Assembly (NCBI GenBank): GCA_002633005.1
Contig: NMRA01000032.1
Location: 837,692 to 901,691, forward strand
Origin: Phoronis australis
Taxonomy: Eukaryota > Phoronida > Phoronidae
Length of the DNA: 64,000 nucleotides
Direction: 5' to 3'
Positions 46,901 through 57,136 of the stretch are shown piece by piece (position 1 is the stretch's first letter; every line of letters starts with the position of its first letter). The translations under genes and the position numbers were made by a program. Below the pieces are notes generated by a model. That model worked only from the letters and a program-made list of their open reading frames with translations, was not told the origin of the DNA and searched no databases.

Positions 46901-49600
46901 CTCTCGTTCCCACACTCAAAATAAAGGCGCTTTCCTGTTAGGCCAGTTTCAGTTAGTGTCATTTTTCGTCAGATGTGTATTCATTTGTTTATTTACACGC
47001 GTCTAGAGAGAGCAACGCTACAGTAACAAAGAACACGTTTTGCGGGATGTCTCATTGCGTTTCGCACCATCCTACATCATTGCCGTTACCTTTATCAATA
47101 ACTTTGCCAACAATCTGTCTCAACCTTTCCCACTACACCGAAGTTTTGGTGAGTATTGAAGCTTCGCTTTTAAATCCAACTATTTTCATCAGAGTTTCGC
47201 TTGAAGATTCCCATTGTAACTGGTGAGAAAGCACTGGGCATAAGAAACCCAAATTACTATTTAGTTCACGTCCAATAGCTTGATTGATGCTACAATGGTT
47301 AAACTTATATAATGGTAATGCATCAATGAATATTTACACAGCTCTCAAATTCCACTGGGAAATCAATACTATTGAATGTCAAATATTTAAAATTCTCTTT
47401 TTCTGATGTATCTAATAAATTCCTGAGTGGACGTGTTAAGATCAAATTCAGCTCTTTATGAAAGTCCATTACCGGCTGATTTCTAGTTAAAGTTTGAAAT
47501 ACATCATTAATAGTATAATGTGGATTCCATTTAGTAACAATAATATTATATTAAAGACACTATAAGCTTGCATTTCATCAAAAAGTGAACTTTTCACTTA
47601 GACTTGTAAGTTGCTGCTCTAACTTGGTCTCAACTCAAGGGTTTGAAAAAGAACTTACGGTTTGTTATTCCTTAAGACCATGTGCGATACTGGTAAAGCC
47701 TGTAGTAACATACTGTTGGTTCTTTCGTAACCATGAAATCACATCTGATTTGACAATATGAAACAATTTGAGACCAATTTCACAGCAGAAAGTAGTCTAA
47801 ACCACATAACAAATATCACCAGTACAGTTTCAACTCTTGGCCTGAGCTTTTCCGAGATCAGATAACAACCTAAACTATTGTGAAGTACTCTCCTGATCTT
47901 TTGTTAGAGCTCGCAAGTCATAAAGCAATCGTGTACACCAGTTACCCAACCTCAGTGGAATTTATCATTCCTCTATAAAACAGAAAAACACAATGTCAAC
48001 AACTTTTCTCAGGTAATTCAACTTCAGAAGTCAAACATATTGAAAAATCACCGGGTTTAGCCCACAGTAGTTCAATTTATTTCAGGCCTTATTTTATCGC
48101 CTTGAATTCATCCCCAGTACAATAATTGCCTGCTCTGCACAAAGGAAGTTAGAACTATGTTCCTCTCTATAAGACATTGAAAGATTCTGTCTACCATTAC
48201 CTGTGGACAAATCTATTGACAAAGTACACACTGTCACGGTATGGGCCAAGTTTCTAATGAAAAGTTGGGGTTTGTAAAGTAAGGCGGGTTCATAGCCACC
48301 TAAAGACCATTTAAGCACTTTTTGTAGTGGACAAGCCTATAGATGCTTTATTTTCCTCATAGAAGATTTGTACTTTATAAACAAGCAAAAAATATCGCAT
48401 GTCCACATTTTCAGTATTAAATGATTTTTTTTTATTTCTCACTTACACAAGGTCGTCCAAGGAAGTCTTTGATTTCTCCAATTCGGGCAAAACATGAGAA
48501 AGAAAGCCCTTTGACAGAAGATTTACATTTTCTTCATTCACTGTATATCCATCTGAAAATGAATAAATAAAGTTAAGCTAAGAAGACACACATTCAATAT
48601 AGTTACATCTTTTAAAACCAGTCACAACATGGGAGCCTTTGGAGGTATTTCAATACAGCAAGTAATGGCCAAACTAACATGATTATTGCACTATATAGAA
48701 TGACTGAAGTTCCAGGATTGACTCTACAGCTAGACACGGTCAAGCATCTCACTGACTGCGGACAAGAAAAACTATTTCTAAAATTATTTTTGTTTGTCGC
48801 ATTGGGACACATGCAGAAAGTCGTCATTTTTAGGTTCGCTACTTTCGAACAATCCCACTTTGCCGACCTCATCTGTTACCAAAATCATTGGAAACAGTAG
48901 CTTTTACTGGAAAATTTGCGTAGGCGCCTTCGGCAAAACTAACAATCAAAAATGCTCTGAAGTTGACCATCTTCATTTTACCTAATAATCCTTGAATGGG
49001 TTTTAACTGAATTCATATCCCGGAAATTTCTTAAAACATTGTATACTAATTCAGTAAAACCATGAAATTTATTACAAAGTTTAAAATGACATCTTGTGTT
49101 TTGTATTAGGCTGGTACATCAGCGCCATCTTTTGTAAACAATCTTTGGAATCACTGATCGCCAGTAGCTCAGCTAATCTGGTATGAACAACTCAGTATGC
49201 ATTGTTGAACACTATCCTAGGAATTGTCGTGACATTTAAAGACACATTCAATATCAATGGATACTCAATCAATACTGTCAGGCACGTGTAACCACCAGAC
49301 ATACATTCATTTTTTTGGTAATCTAGCATTCTAGCTACGGGTTATAAATTATCTACAAATGATGAGAGCCAAATAGCAACTATAATTCAGTGGATGTAAC
49401 TGGTTCTCAATGACGTCCGGATAATTGAGAAGTCTTACTGTATATCCTGTTTTCAGCAACAGGAACATTAATGGGATAGCATGACAAAAAATACCTTCTA
49501 GACTATGTTCATTTTGATGTACTGCATCATCAGTGTTTGCTGCTTCATCAGCTGGAACAGACCCTTCATCTTTGGCTGAGTCCTCTATCTGATCCATCAC
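43949..49600 (-). CDS. BLOC1S6: BLOC-1 complex subunit 6 (pallidin), complete
   Basis: Pallidin is a coiled-coil subunit of BLOC-1, which sorts cargo from endosomes to lysosome-related organelles and binds the endosomal SNARE syntaxin-13. Exons in gene order are 49495-49600, 48447-48552, 46483-46570, 45422-45508 and 43949-44068. They make 507 nt and 168 residues (human 172). Residues 1-35 are acidic and variable. The heptad-rich core follows, with FLSHVLPELEKSKTSL, KHQGILLETV, YYNKLLTIKRDM and LHDRAARLKKTALRFQQ. The basic end, EREKQLIAKPAKSK, is a close match to the mammalian EREKQLTARPAKRM-type tail. Junction codons (D, V) form correctly at split phases. An in-frame TGA lies two codons before the first ATG, and the protein starts with two Met residues, so either could be used. 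The gene is head to head with PSMB4. Confidence 0.96.
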
Positions 49601-50096
49601 TCATTAACGGGTTTCAGAGGTAGCACTATGACTGACTGATCAGTGTTGACCACAATGTAGGGGATTCAGAGGAAAGTCACAAATTTGTCTTCAAAGACTG
49701 TGCCCTCATTGCAGGACCAGGGACGCGAAGACTAAGGATCAGGGGTTATATTACATGACAGACAAAAGCTAAAGCTCTCAGTAAAACTAAGTGGTAAAAT
49801 CTTGCGCACACGTTCTTCCAAACAGTCGTTAATTTTGCCTGTGGTCAGTAATGAGTGTTCAGTCCAGTGACTGTCTAAGAGGCTTCCGGGTCATATGAAG
49901 CCACACATATTTTCTGTAGGCTATATAAGACTGACCTTAAAACAAATATTTTATTATCAAGTGATTTTAAAAGAACACAAAGTAATTCTTGGCTTATGAC
50001 AATATGGTTGTCTCGCTATTCCGCCTAGTTGTTGTTTTTGATTCCTCATTTTTTAACAGTTGTGTGTCTCTAGCTCACCTCTAGTAGACATTCAAT
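49601..50096. promoter_or_regulatory. Putative bidirectional promoter of BLOC1S6 and PSMB4
   Basis: Only 496 bp separate the divergent start codons, so both 5' UTRs and core promoters must fit here, unless untranslated exons lie elsewhere. No TATA box or CpG-rich island was apparent. Co-expression is plausible but unproven. Confidence 0.6.
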
Positions 50097-53000
50097 ATGG
50101 CGACCAATTTCGTGACAGGGCCGTTTTGGAACAACGGACCAAGTCCTGGGGGGTATTATCACTTCCCTGGAAGTGTTACTACATCGCATAACACATCAAA
50201 ACAACACACACTGTAAGTAGCAATTGTGGTTATTTGTTTTTTTTCTTTTTTGCTTACTGACTTCACGCACAGCAGCTCCTCTCCAGAATAGTGGTAGAAC
50301 GTCAATTTTTCCAACACCGGTAAATAATTTAGTGTACTCAAGGAAGGGTCTAGTTTTTAATGACACTAATTTTGTGTCAGATTTCATCTGGTAAGTTTTT
50401 ACCCACATCGGCGCAAAGCTGTATATTTAGTATACTGCTTTGTACCAAGGCTACTTCACCCACTAACCCGTGGATAAATCGATTCAAGGCCATATTCGAG
50501 ATTCGACTGTTACGGGCTAAAATAAAATTGTCTTGTCACTTACCAAATGCCAATTGAATCTCATATGCAAATGGTTATTTAGTTGTGCTAAGTAAAAAAG
50601 GAATCATCAAAATCAGACCGTGTTCGAGAAATTTGTAGATTTTTTTGTCTCTGAATTTCATGCATTTTAGCGTTACGAGTGGCCATTTTAAAAAATCGAG
50701 ATAAGCTGTGTGTGGCATAGGTGTAGTCATAAGGTGATGACTGACAATGTAGTCAGCAACTCAATGACACTGACGTCGAACATTGCCAATGAGAGCGATG
50801 CCGCTGCCAGTGACTACAATGCCACCAACACTGAATATAACGATGATGCCGGTGAGCTGACAGTAATGTCAGTGCCGAACGTGGCTTTCATGGTGTTAGT
50901 ACCGCAGCTAACACTGCTAAGGACAAAATTCACAGCTAACAGGTGAAGGACTAGGACATCACTGACAAGCTAAATAGACTATCCAATGCCCGCAGCGACA
51001 TCGCTGACATCGCTGTAGCTGACATTTGATAACCAAACCACTGATGACATGACGCTGAACCCAGAGAGCACAGTCGCAAAAGTAATCCCTGTCTTTGCAA
51101 ACTACAACTCCCCCAATGCCAAAAACACCTCTGAGAATTTGCATTGATATATTGGCAATTCTGCCGATGACCATAAAAAGATAAAAAAATCCACTGTACA
51201 TTTATGTGGCGGATCGTTCATGTGAACAACGTGATGGTATAGTACACATGTTGTTCTAGAACCCTCAGATGTATGATTGCGCTAGAGCCTGAGAAACTTA
51301 CCACCAGTGTCGGCTCCCAGTAATACGAGAACAGGAAGTAGAAGGGAGAAACTGATTGAACACCCCAGATAGCCCTTGAGATATATCTACATACCAAATA
51401 TCAAAAAAATGATAATACCCTTTTAAGTTAAAAAAGTTTTAACCTTTGTGTTTCAGATCACCGACGACCACTGGTACATCAGTACTCGGTATCACTTTCA
51501 ATGGTGGAGTAATCATCGCAGCCGACATGCTAGGCTCTTATGGATCCATGGCCCGCTTCAGAGATTGTCCTCGTGTGATGAAGGTTAATGAAACTACAGT
51601 GATGGGCGCAAGTGGTGACTACGCCGACTACCAGTTCCTGAAGTCGATCATCAATCAGAGAGTGTACGCACCTCCAAATTTATTATTTTATTTTCTTTTG
51701 TATCGCTAGTTCTACATTTAGTTTATAAACTTCCATAGTGTTAAAAGAAGACTAAACCCATTTTGGCCTATTGACCAACAATGACTTCCTATCTTTCTCC
51801 CATACAAAGTAATGGTCTGTAACCTCCGTCAGCCATGTTTGAAAAGTTCTTAGAAAGTCGGCTAATTTGACAAGCATGGCTAAAGGTTTATGTGAGCTAT
51901 ATGGCAACTGTAGGAAGTGCATTAAAAATCACCGAACCTAGGACCTACGTTATGAGAATGACTCACTTGCCTTATGTTTACTGCAGTATCGATGATGAGC
52001 TGAATGAAGATGGTTTCAACTACACGCCAAAAACTCTTTTCTCATGGTGTACACGTATTCTCTACAACCGAAGGTCAAGATTCAATCCCCTCTGGAATAC
52101 ACTGGTCATTGGAGGGTTAGAAGGTGGAGCACCGTAAGTCTCATGTCAAAAAACTGCGTTGTTCTATTGGTTTGCTAGGAGTTTTGAATTAATGGTATAT
52201 CAAATTCTCCTGTGTGCCAGAAGTAGGAAGACTGAGAAAGTAGTAGTGAGGAATCGCTCTGATGGATAGCAATTCTGTTTTGAGTTTCTTTTTACTGAAA
52301 TTTTGAAGTTTTGGAATGGAATATCTGGTCTTGCATTTTCTTAAGTTTCCATCGAAATCCAACATTCCCAACATTTCATTTTAGAAACATTACTTCATTC
52401 TAAAGCAATCAATTTTAATTTAACATACACTTGAATTTATTTGATCACCTTATATGTAAATGTCCCACTTAAGATGTAGCATCTTAGAAAAATATTGAAA
52501 TTTGGCTGAATTTGGAACATGTTCCTCAGAAATGGGCGACCGGTTTCACATGAAACTTTCTGGTACTGTGCTTTATGCATTGTTCTCTAAAATGCTGTTA
52601 TGTATTGTTCTTAAAATGATCCACTTTTGCAAGAGGAGCTATCAAAAAGGACTTTAAATGGTTTTCATAAAAAATCTCTAAAGTTGCATCAAACAAAATG
52701 ACAACTTTTAGAAAACTGTAAGCAGTGTTTTCGAGATCTCATCTTGAACATTCGTATCAAATGATCATATTACTGGTGACACTGTTTTGTTGCCACTGTT
52801 TCTTTTTGTTCAATTTACTAAGAAGACATGGTCACATGACTCAAACAATAGCTGATTTGTATAAAGACAAGAATTGAATTTAATAGTCTTTCTCCTTTCA
52901 CAACATATAGTTTTACCTAGATATATTATTAGTTTACTTGATATTGGCTGAATACACAGACTGATCGGTTAAATTCTACGTAACATTCATTTTCTTGTAG

Positions 53001-56000
53001 AGCTGTGTTCTTTCTAGCTGTGTTTACTGATATTTAAGTCTTCATGATTGATTTCAGGTCGTGCATCAAAACTTCCTGGCAGTCTGTAACTTATATCTAA
53101 GAGGAGGCAGTGTGGCTTGATTGATAAGTGCCCGCTTTCTTTACTCGAGGTCGTGGGTTTGAGTCCCACCAGGTCACACTGCTAAACCCTTGAGCCAGGT
53201 TTCTAGCTCCTCAGCTTGGTTTTAACGATATATTAATAAAGCATAAAAATATTTCCAGGTGATCAGTGCAATGGGCCCACATGCGAGGCCTGCGCATGTC
53301 TGGTACAACATGTATCAGACCGCTTGCAAGTATTTTTTTAAAACTTATATCTATCTTTACTCTGAGTGTGCAAAATTAACAGCCGAGAATGAGATCCAGG
53401 AATACATAAAATCCACATTTCATTTTATCCATCCAGATTCCTGGGCTACATCGACAAGATTGGTACCGCTTTCCAGGCACCATCTATTGCCACTGGATAC
53501 GGAGCGTACATTGCACAGGTAACCAAAGTAGATGTTTTGCCTGGAGCCGGAGTCTAATCTTTGTAATCAAAAGAATTTTTGACATTTTTCATTCTGCTTT
53601 TGTGAGAATTCATTAATTGTCGTTTATTCTGTGATCGAGTACATTATGGTTTGTGTGTGAGTTTTTAGTCCCGAGTTTGCACTTAATGACCCCTAGATTC
53701 GAGCTGCATACTCGAGTTTTTACTCAAAATCTCAAAATTTCTCGAGTTCAGACTCGAACTTTTAGCCTTAATGCTGGAGTCATCTAGTGCAAAATAGGAT
53801 TAGACATTTATCCACTTAAGCCATTATCTACTTGAGTTTAGAATAAGAGACACTTACCATGAGTGCACTTAAAACAGCAATAGAAAATGGTAAAAAGTAA
53901 TTTGGAGTTCGATTTCGAGAAAGATTAGACCCAAGGCCCTGGACTTGTTCTAGACTAGACCCGAGGCCTTGGACTTCTATACCGGACCCGAGGCGCTGGA
54001 CTTGTTCTAGCATGGACTTGAGACCCTAGACTTGTTCTAGCATGGACTTGAGACCCTAGACTTGTTCTAGACTAGACCCACGGCCCTGGACTTATTCTAG
54101 ACTAGACCCCTAGGCGCTGGACTTATTCTAGAGTATACCCGAGGCCTTGGACTTGTTCTAGACACTGATGTTCTACTGCTTCTGGTATCGCACTTCCAAG
54201 AAATGCAATGTGAACATCTCTGGATGATGGCGGGCACATCAAAGAAACGTCGATATATACCTACTGAAGCAGTTTTCAATAAACTACCAAGAGACTCGGC
54301 AACATCCTTGTAGGCTTTTCATGCTCTAACCGGGAGTGACACCACCTCGTACTTTGCTAATCATTCGAAACGATTATTATGGAAGGTGTTCTTAGAGCAT
54401 CAGGTTGCTTAAGAATCTAGGGATTGGTGAACTCACAGAGGAAACTATGACGTTTTCAGAAGCATTTGTCTGCAAGATGACGGCAGAATATACTCTGTAG
54501 ATGTAGCATGCCATTTACTATTCTCCAAAGCCATGAAACCAGAAGCCTTTCCCCCAAATGCATGGTGCCCTCCGTTGAGAGAGTGCACTATCAATGCTCA
54601 TTGTCTCATCCCCGAGCTCCCAGCACCTCTGATATGGGATGGACAGTTACACAGACTCAGGACTTCAGCCCATACTGATGACACAGAGTCCTATTCCAGA
54701 CAGCTGCCTGGAGATGGGATCATGTGCATGCCATAAGCGATGCAACACTTACACGATACAAATGCAGAAATTCTGGATTATGATGCAAATCATTATGCAC
54801 ATTCCAGCTCAAATTCACGATCAGTCAGACTCCTTGTATGAATACAGCTTGAATTGCTTCACGCATGTTAAAAAGTACCAAAAAGTGAATGCTAAAACTG
54901 TGTTCAGCTGACCCAAAAACAATTCATACAACTGACAGTCTAATAATAGCCGTTGATGTCTTAAATAGCAATAACTATTTTTGATTCTTTATGAATGAAA
55001 GATTACGGAATAGTGTGAACATTTGTCCATGTATTCTGCCAAACTAGTGAGACCTTGCTGAATGAGCGTTGCAGACTAACAACTATATTTTCTACATTCT
55101 GTATGTATCAAAAAATTGCTTCAAAAGTGTCTTTATCATACTTGTTGACCATGAAAACATAAGTACAAACACCTTATTTTTCAAATTAGCCTGCAGGAGC
55201 ACAAAGTTACAACAAAAATTGCATTGTATGGTAATGACGTCACCTAATTTGCATAATTAGTTTTTGGATTTGCAAGTTTTTAAATTGCATGTGTGATGTA
55301 TTTATAAGAAGTGTACAAGTGAGGCATTTCACCATTTTAAATGATATGTTGTGATTTCTGCTGAAAGGATGTACCTGAACTTGACAATTTGGGTGTCATT
55401 TTGTTTATGCTAATTATATGGTCAAATATGCAAAATTCGGCTTGGGAACAGGGCTAGTTGAATTTGTCATAGCTTGCTTGTATTTAAAAGTCTGGTTTAC
55501 AACTTTTACTGAAAAATGCTTCTAGAATCTTATACAGGGCTCTTTTGTGGAAATGCGTCTAGACTACTAAGATGTCCTAGCAAAATGGCAGACATTGAAG
55601 TGATTTGTTGGTGGTGTTTAAACTTCCTGTATGTGGTCAGAAGCAAACATTTCTTCAGCAAGTGCCTGCACAGATGTCTTCAGTCTAGCAATGCAGTCCA
55701 AGCTTGTTGACCAGACATACACAATTTTGCGAAGTAATCTTGGTTTATGATGTAAATGTTGACGTTACGTTCGTTGCAGCCTCTGTTAAGAGATGCCTTG
55801 GAGAAAACTCCAGAGATGACGGAAGCGCAAGCCGTAGAGGTGATTGAAAGGTGTCTGAGAGTTCTATTCTACAGGGATGCTAGATCATTTAACAAGGTAT
55901 GTCAGAGCTAAGCTTCAAGAAGTTGAAAAGCTGCCCACGATTATATAGATTATGACCAAACAATGTTTCAACATATTCAATGATCTTAAAGGTGTAGCTT

Positions 56001-57136
56001 GAAGGCCATCAACAGACAGTAGTGATCTGTACTTGAAGATGATTTATGGAGTTTATCAAAACGTCTTAATGCAATTAAGTGTCATCTTTGTTTTCATATT
56101 TTTGCTCCTGTTTGACTAAAGTGTTACATGGGAACAAACCTAGTTTACAATTGTATTCAGATTATGAATTTACAGAAAAAAACATCAACAATATCAGTAT
56201 TACCGAATGACATTTCCTGTCCTTGTTGTTACCGCACGTATACAGGCTTACTTCTTGTATTTTTTTCTATTTGCTGTTAGTATTTCCCTTTACAAACTGT
56301 GTCTTGATGTAGCGCAGCATAATAGGCTCAAAAGGCCATACCATCTGTTCAAAGTCGGTTTCTTTCCATTTCCTTGTGCAAGGCTACCATTCAAGAGGCC
56401 GTTGCAGTGTCTTGAGTATCGTGCTAAGGTTTACTGCTGTCATTTCAGTACCAACTGGCCATCATCACAGCCGCAGGAGTCAGGATTGAGGGACCGAAGT
56501 CAGCGCAGACAAACTGGGAAATAGCTTCAATGGTCAAGTGAGTGAGAACCTGTCTTTACACCATTCTAAACTTTGTTTTACCCTGTCAACGAGGATCAGA
56601 GGCAACCGGAGCTCTTAAATCTTTTAAACAAAATGTTCTCTAACCCTCATCACTGCTTAAGATTTGCCAAGGTGGCAAGCTTTACTGTCGCTTTGGGCGA
56701 GTTACTTGGGTATGGCAGTAGAAACAGCTTTCCTTGAAGACAGAATCAAAGAACTAATTTAGTGACGAAATGAAGACACGTTTTGGCTGAATACCACTAT
56801 TATCTCCCAGAGGAAGCATCAATTGTGCAATGACACGGTGTCAATCGGTTTGGATGAAATCACTAAACCAGAGTTAAATGTACTTTTAATGGTCAATATG
56901 CACGCAATCCTTTGTTAACCTCAGTCAAGTAGTGTATCCAAAACGTGGACCCAACATAAAAGTTCTGATCAATAACCAAGTCCAACTGGAGTGACCTGGA
57001 CATTAACTTTGGAGACTTTGAGTTAATTAGTTGGTATGTGATTGTACAGCTTTGATTTGCGAGAAAAATGGATGCCAACAGATTTATTTATCAACTAATG
57101 CTTTGGTGTGGTTTCACTTTCAGGGGATATGAATGA
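50097..57136 (+). CDS. PSMB4: Proteasome subunit beta type-4 (beta-7), complete
   Basis: Beta-7 is a non-catalytic ring subunit of the 20S proteasome, and its C-terminal tail helps join the two half-particles. Exons are 50097-50212, 51457-51663, 51987-52133, 53437-53518, 55780-55896, 56449-56537 and 57124-57136, making 771 nt and 256 residues (human 264). An in-frame TAG four codons upstream (50085) fixes the start, and the ATGGCG context is favourable. The first 40 or so residues are a pro-region. The core starts at [10 protein letters not shown] and includes [63 protein letters not shown] and [16 protein letters not shown]. The split codon before IDDEL confirms the GTACGC donor at 51664. 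The last exon adds only GYE and the stop. Unspliced exon 6 would instead end at MVK. Introns 3 and 4 hold a SINE, a minisatellite and a pseudogene fragment. Confidence 0.97.
50730..51060 (+). other. Coding-like low-complexity relic in PSMB4 intron 1
   Basis: This stretch is richer in G/C than its surroundings. It has an open frame with [19 protein letters not shown]-like Asn/Asp/Thr composition, then GCGACATCGCTGACATCGCT-type repeats in another frame. No family was recognised. It may be a fragment of an inserted repeat-protein gene or just biased sequence. Confidence 0.25.
53104..53250 (+). mobile_element. tRNA-derived SINE, copy 2 (PSMB4 intron 3)
   Basis: The 5' part resembles a serine- or leucine-type tRNA. 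GCAGTGT (53107-53113) and ACACTGC (53176-53182) can pair as an acceptor stem. TGGCTTGATTGATAAG fits an A box, and GTGGG-TTTGAGT-CCCAC is an intact T-arm with B box. The body ends with CTCCTCAGCTTGG and an A/T-rich tail. GAGGAGGC at the start and CTCCTCAGCT near the end are shared with the copy at 42845-42990. I do not call it a working tRNA, because extra bases separate the T-arm from the 3' acceptor strand. Confidence 0.78.
53629..53925. repeat. Dispersed repeat shared with 40590-40830, copy 2 (PSMB4 intron 4)
   Basis: Matching blocks in the same order are CTGTGATCGAGTA, ACTCGAACT, TTAATGCTGGAGTCATC, ATAGGATTAGACATTTATCC, GAGACACTTA and GAGTTCGATT. This copy contains many ACTCGAG motifs and runs straight into the 30-bp minisatellite. 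Confidence 0.65.
53926..54162. repeat. 30-bp minisatellite in PSMB4 intron 4
   Basis: About eight copies of a GACTTGTTCTAGACTAGACC, then CGAGGCCCTG-type unit stand in tandem. Each carries a TTCTAGA-like core, and two adjacent variants have CATGGACTTGAGACCCTA. Confidence 0.9.
54163..54900 (+). pseudogene. Decayed HALTGxDTTS-type repeat-associated gene fragment
   Basis: In one frame, [19 protein letters not shown] (from 54316) is followed, with breaks, by [10 protein letters not shown], then [20 protein letters not shown] and WDGQLHRL (to about 54660). A Cys-rich end, [11 protein letters not shown], appears in another frame near 54718. From memory, this order fits large Cys-rich proteins common in aquatic-invertebrate repeat families. 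The usual Cys of GCD is Ser here. In-frame stops and shifts show that it is dead. Its boundary with the minisatellite suggests truncation on the left. Confidence 0.6.

Noticed and set aside
53107-53182. Functional tRNA gene
   Set aside because: The T-arm and acceptor strands pair, but extra bases before the 3' acceptor strand and a second similar copy with a shared body indicate a SINE.
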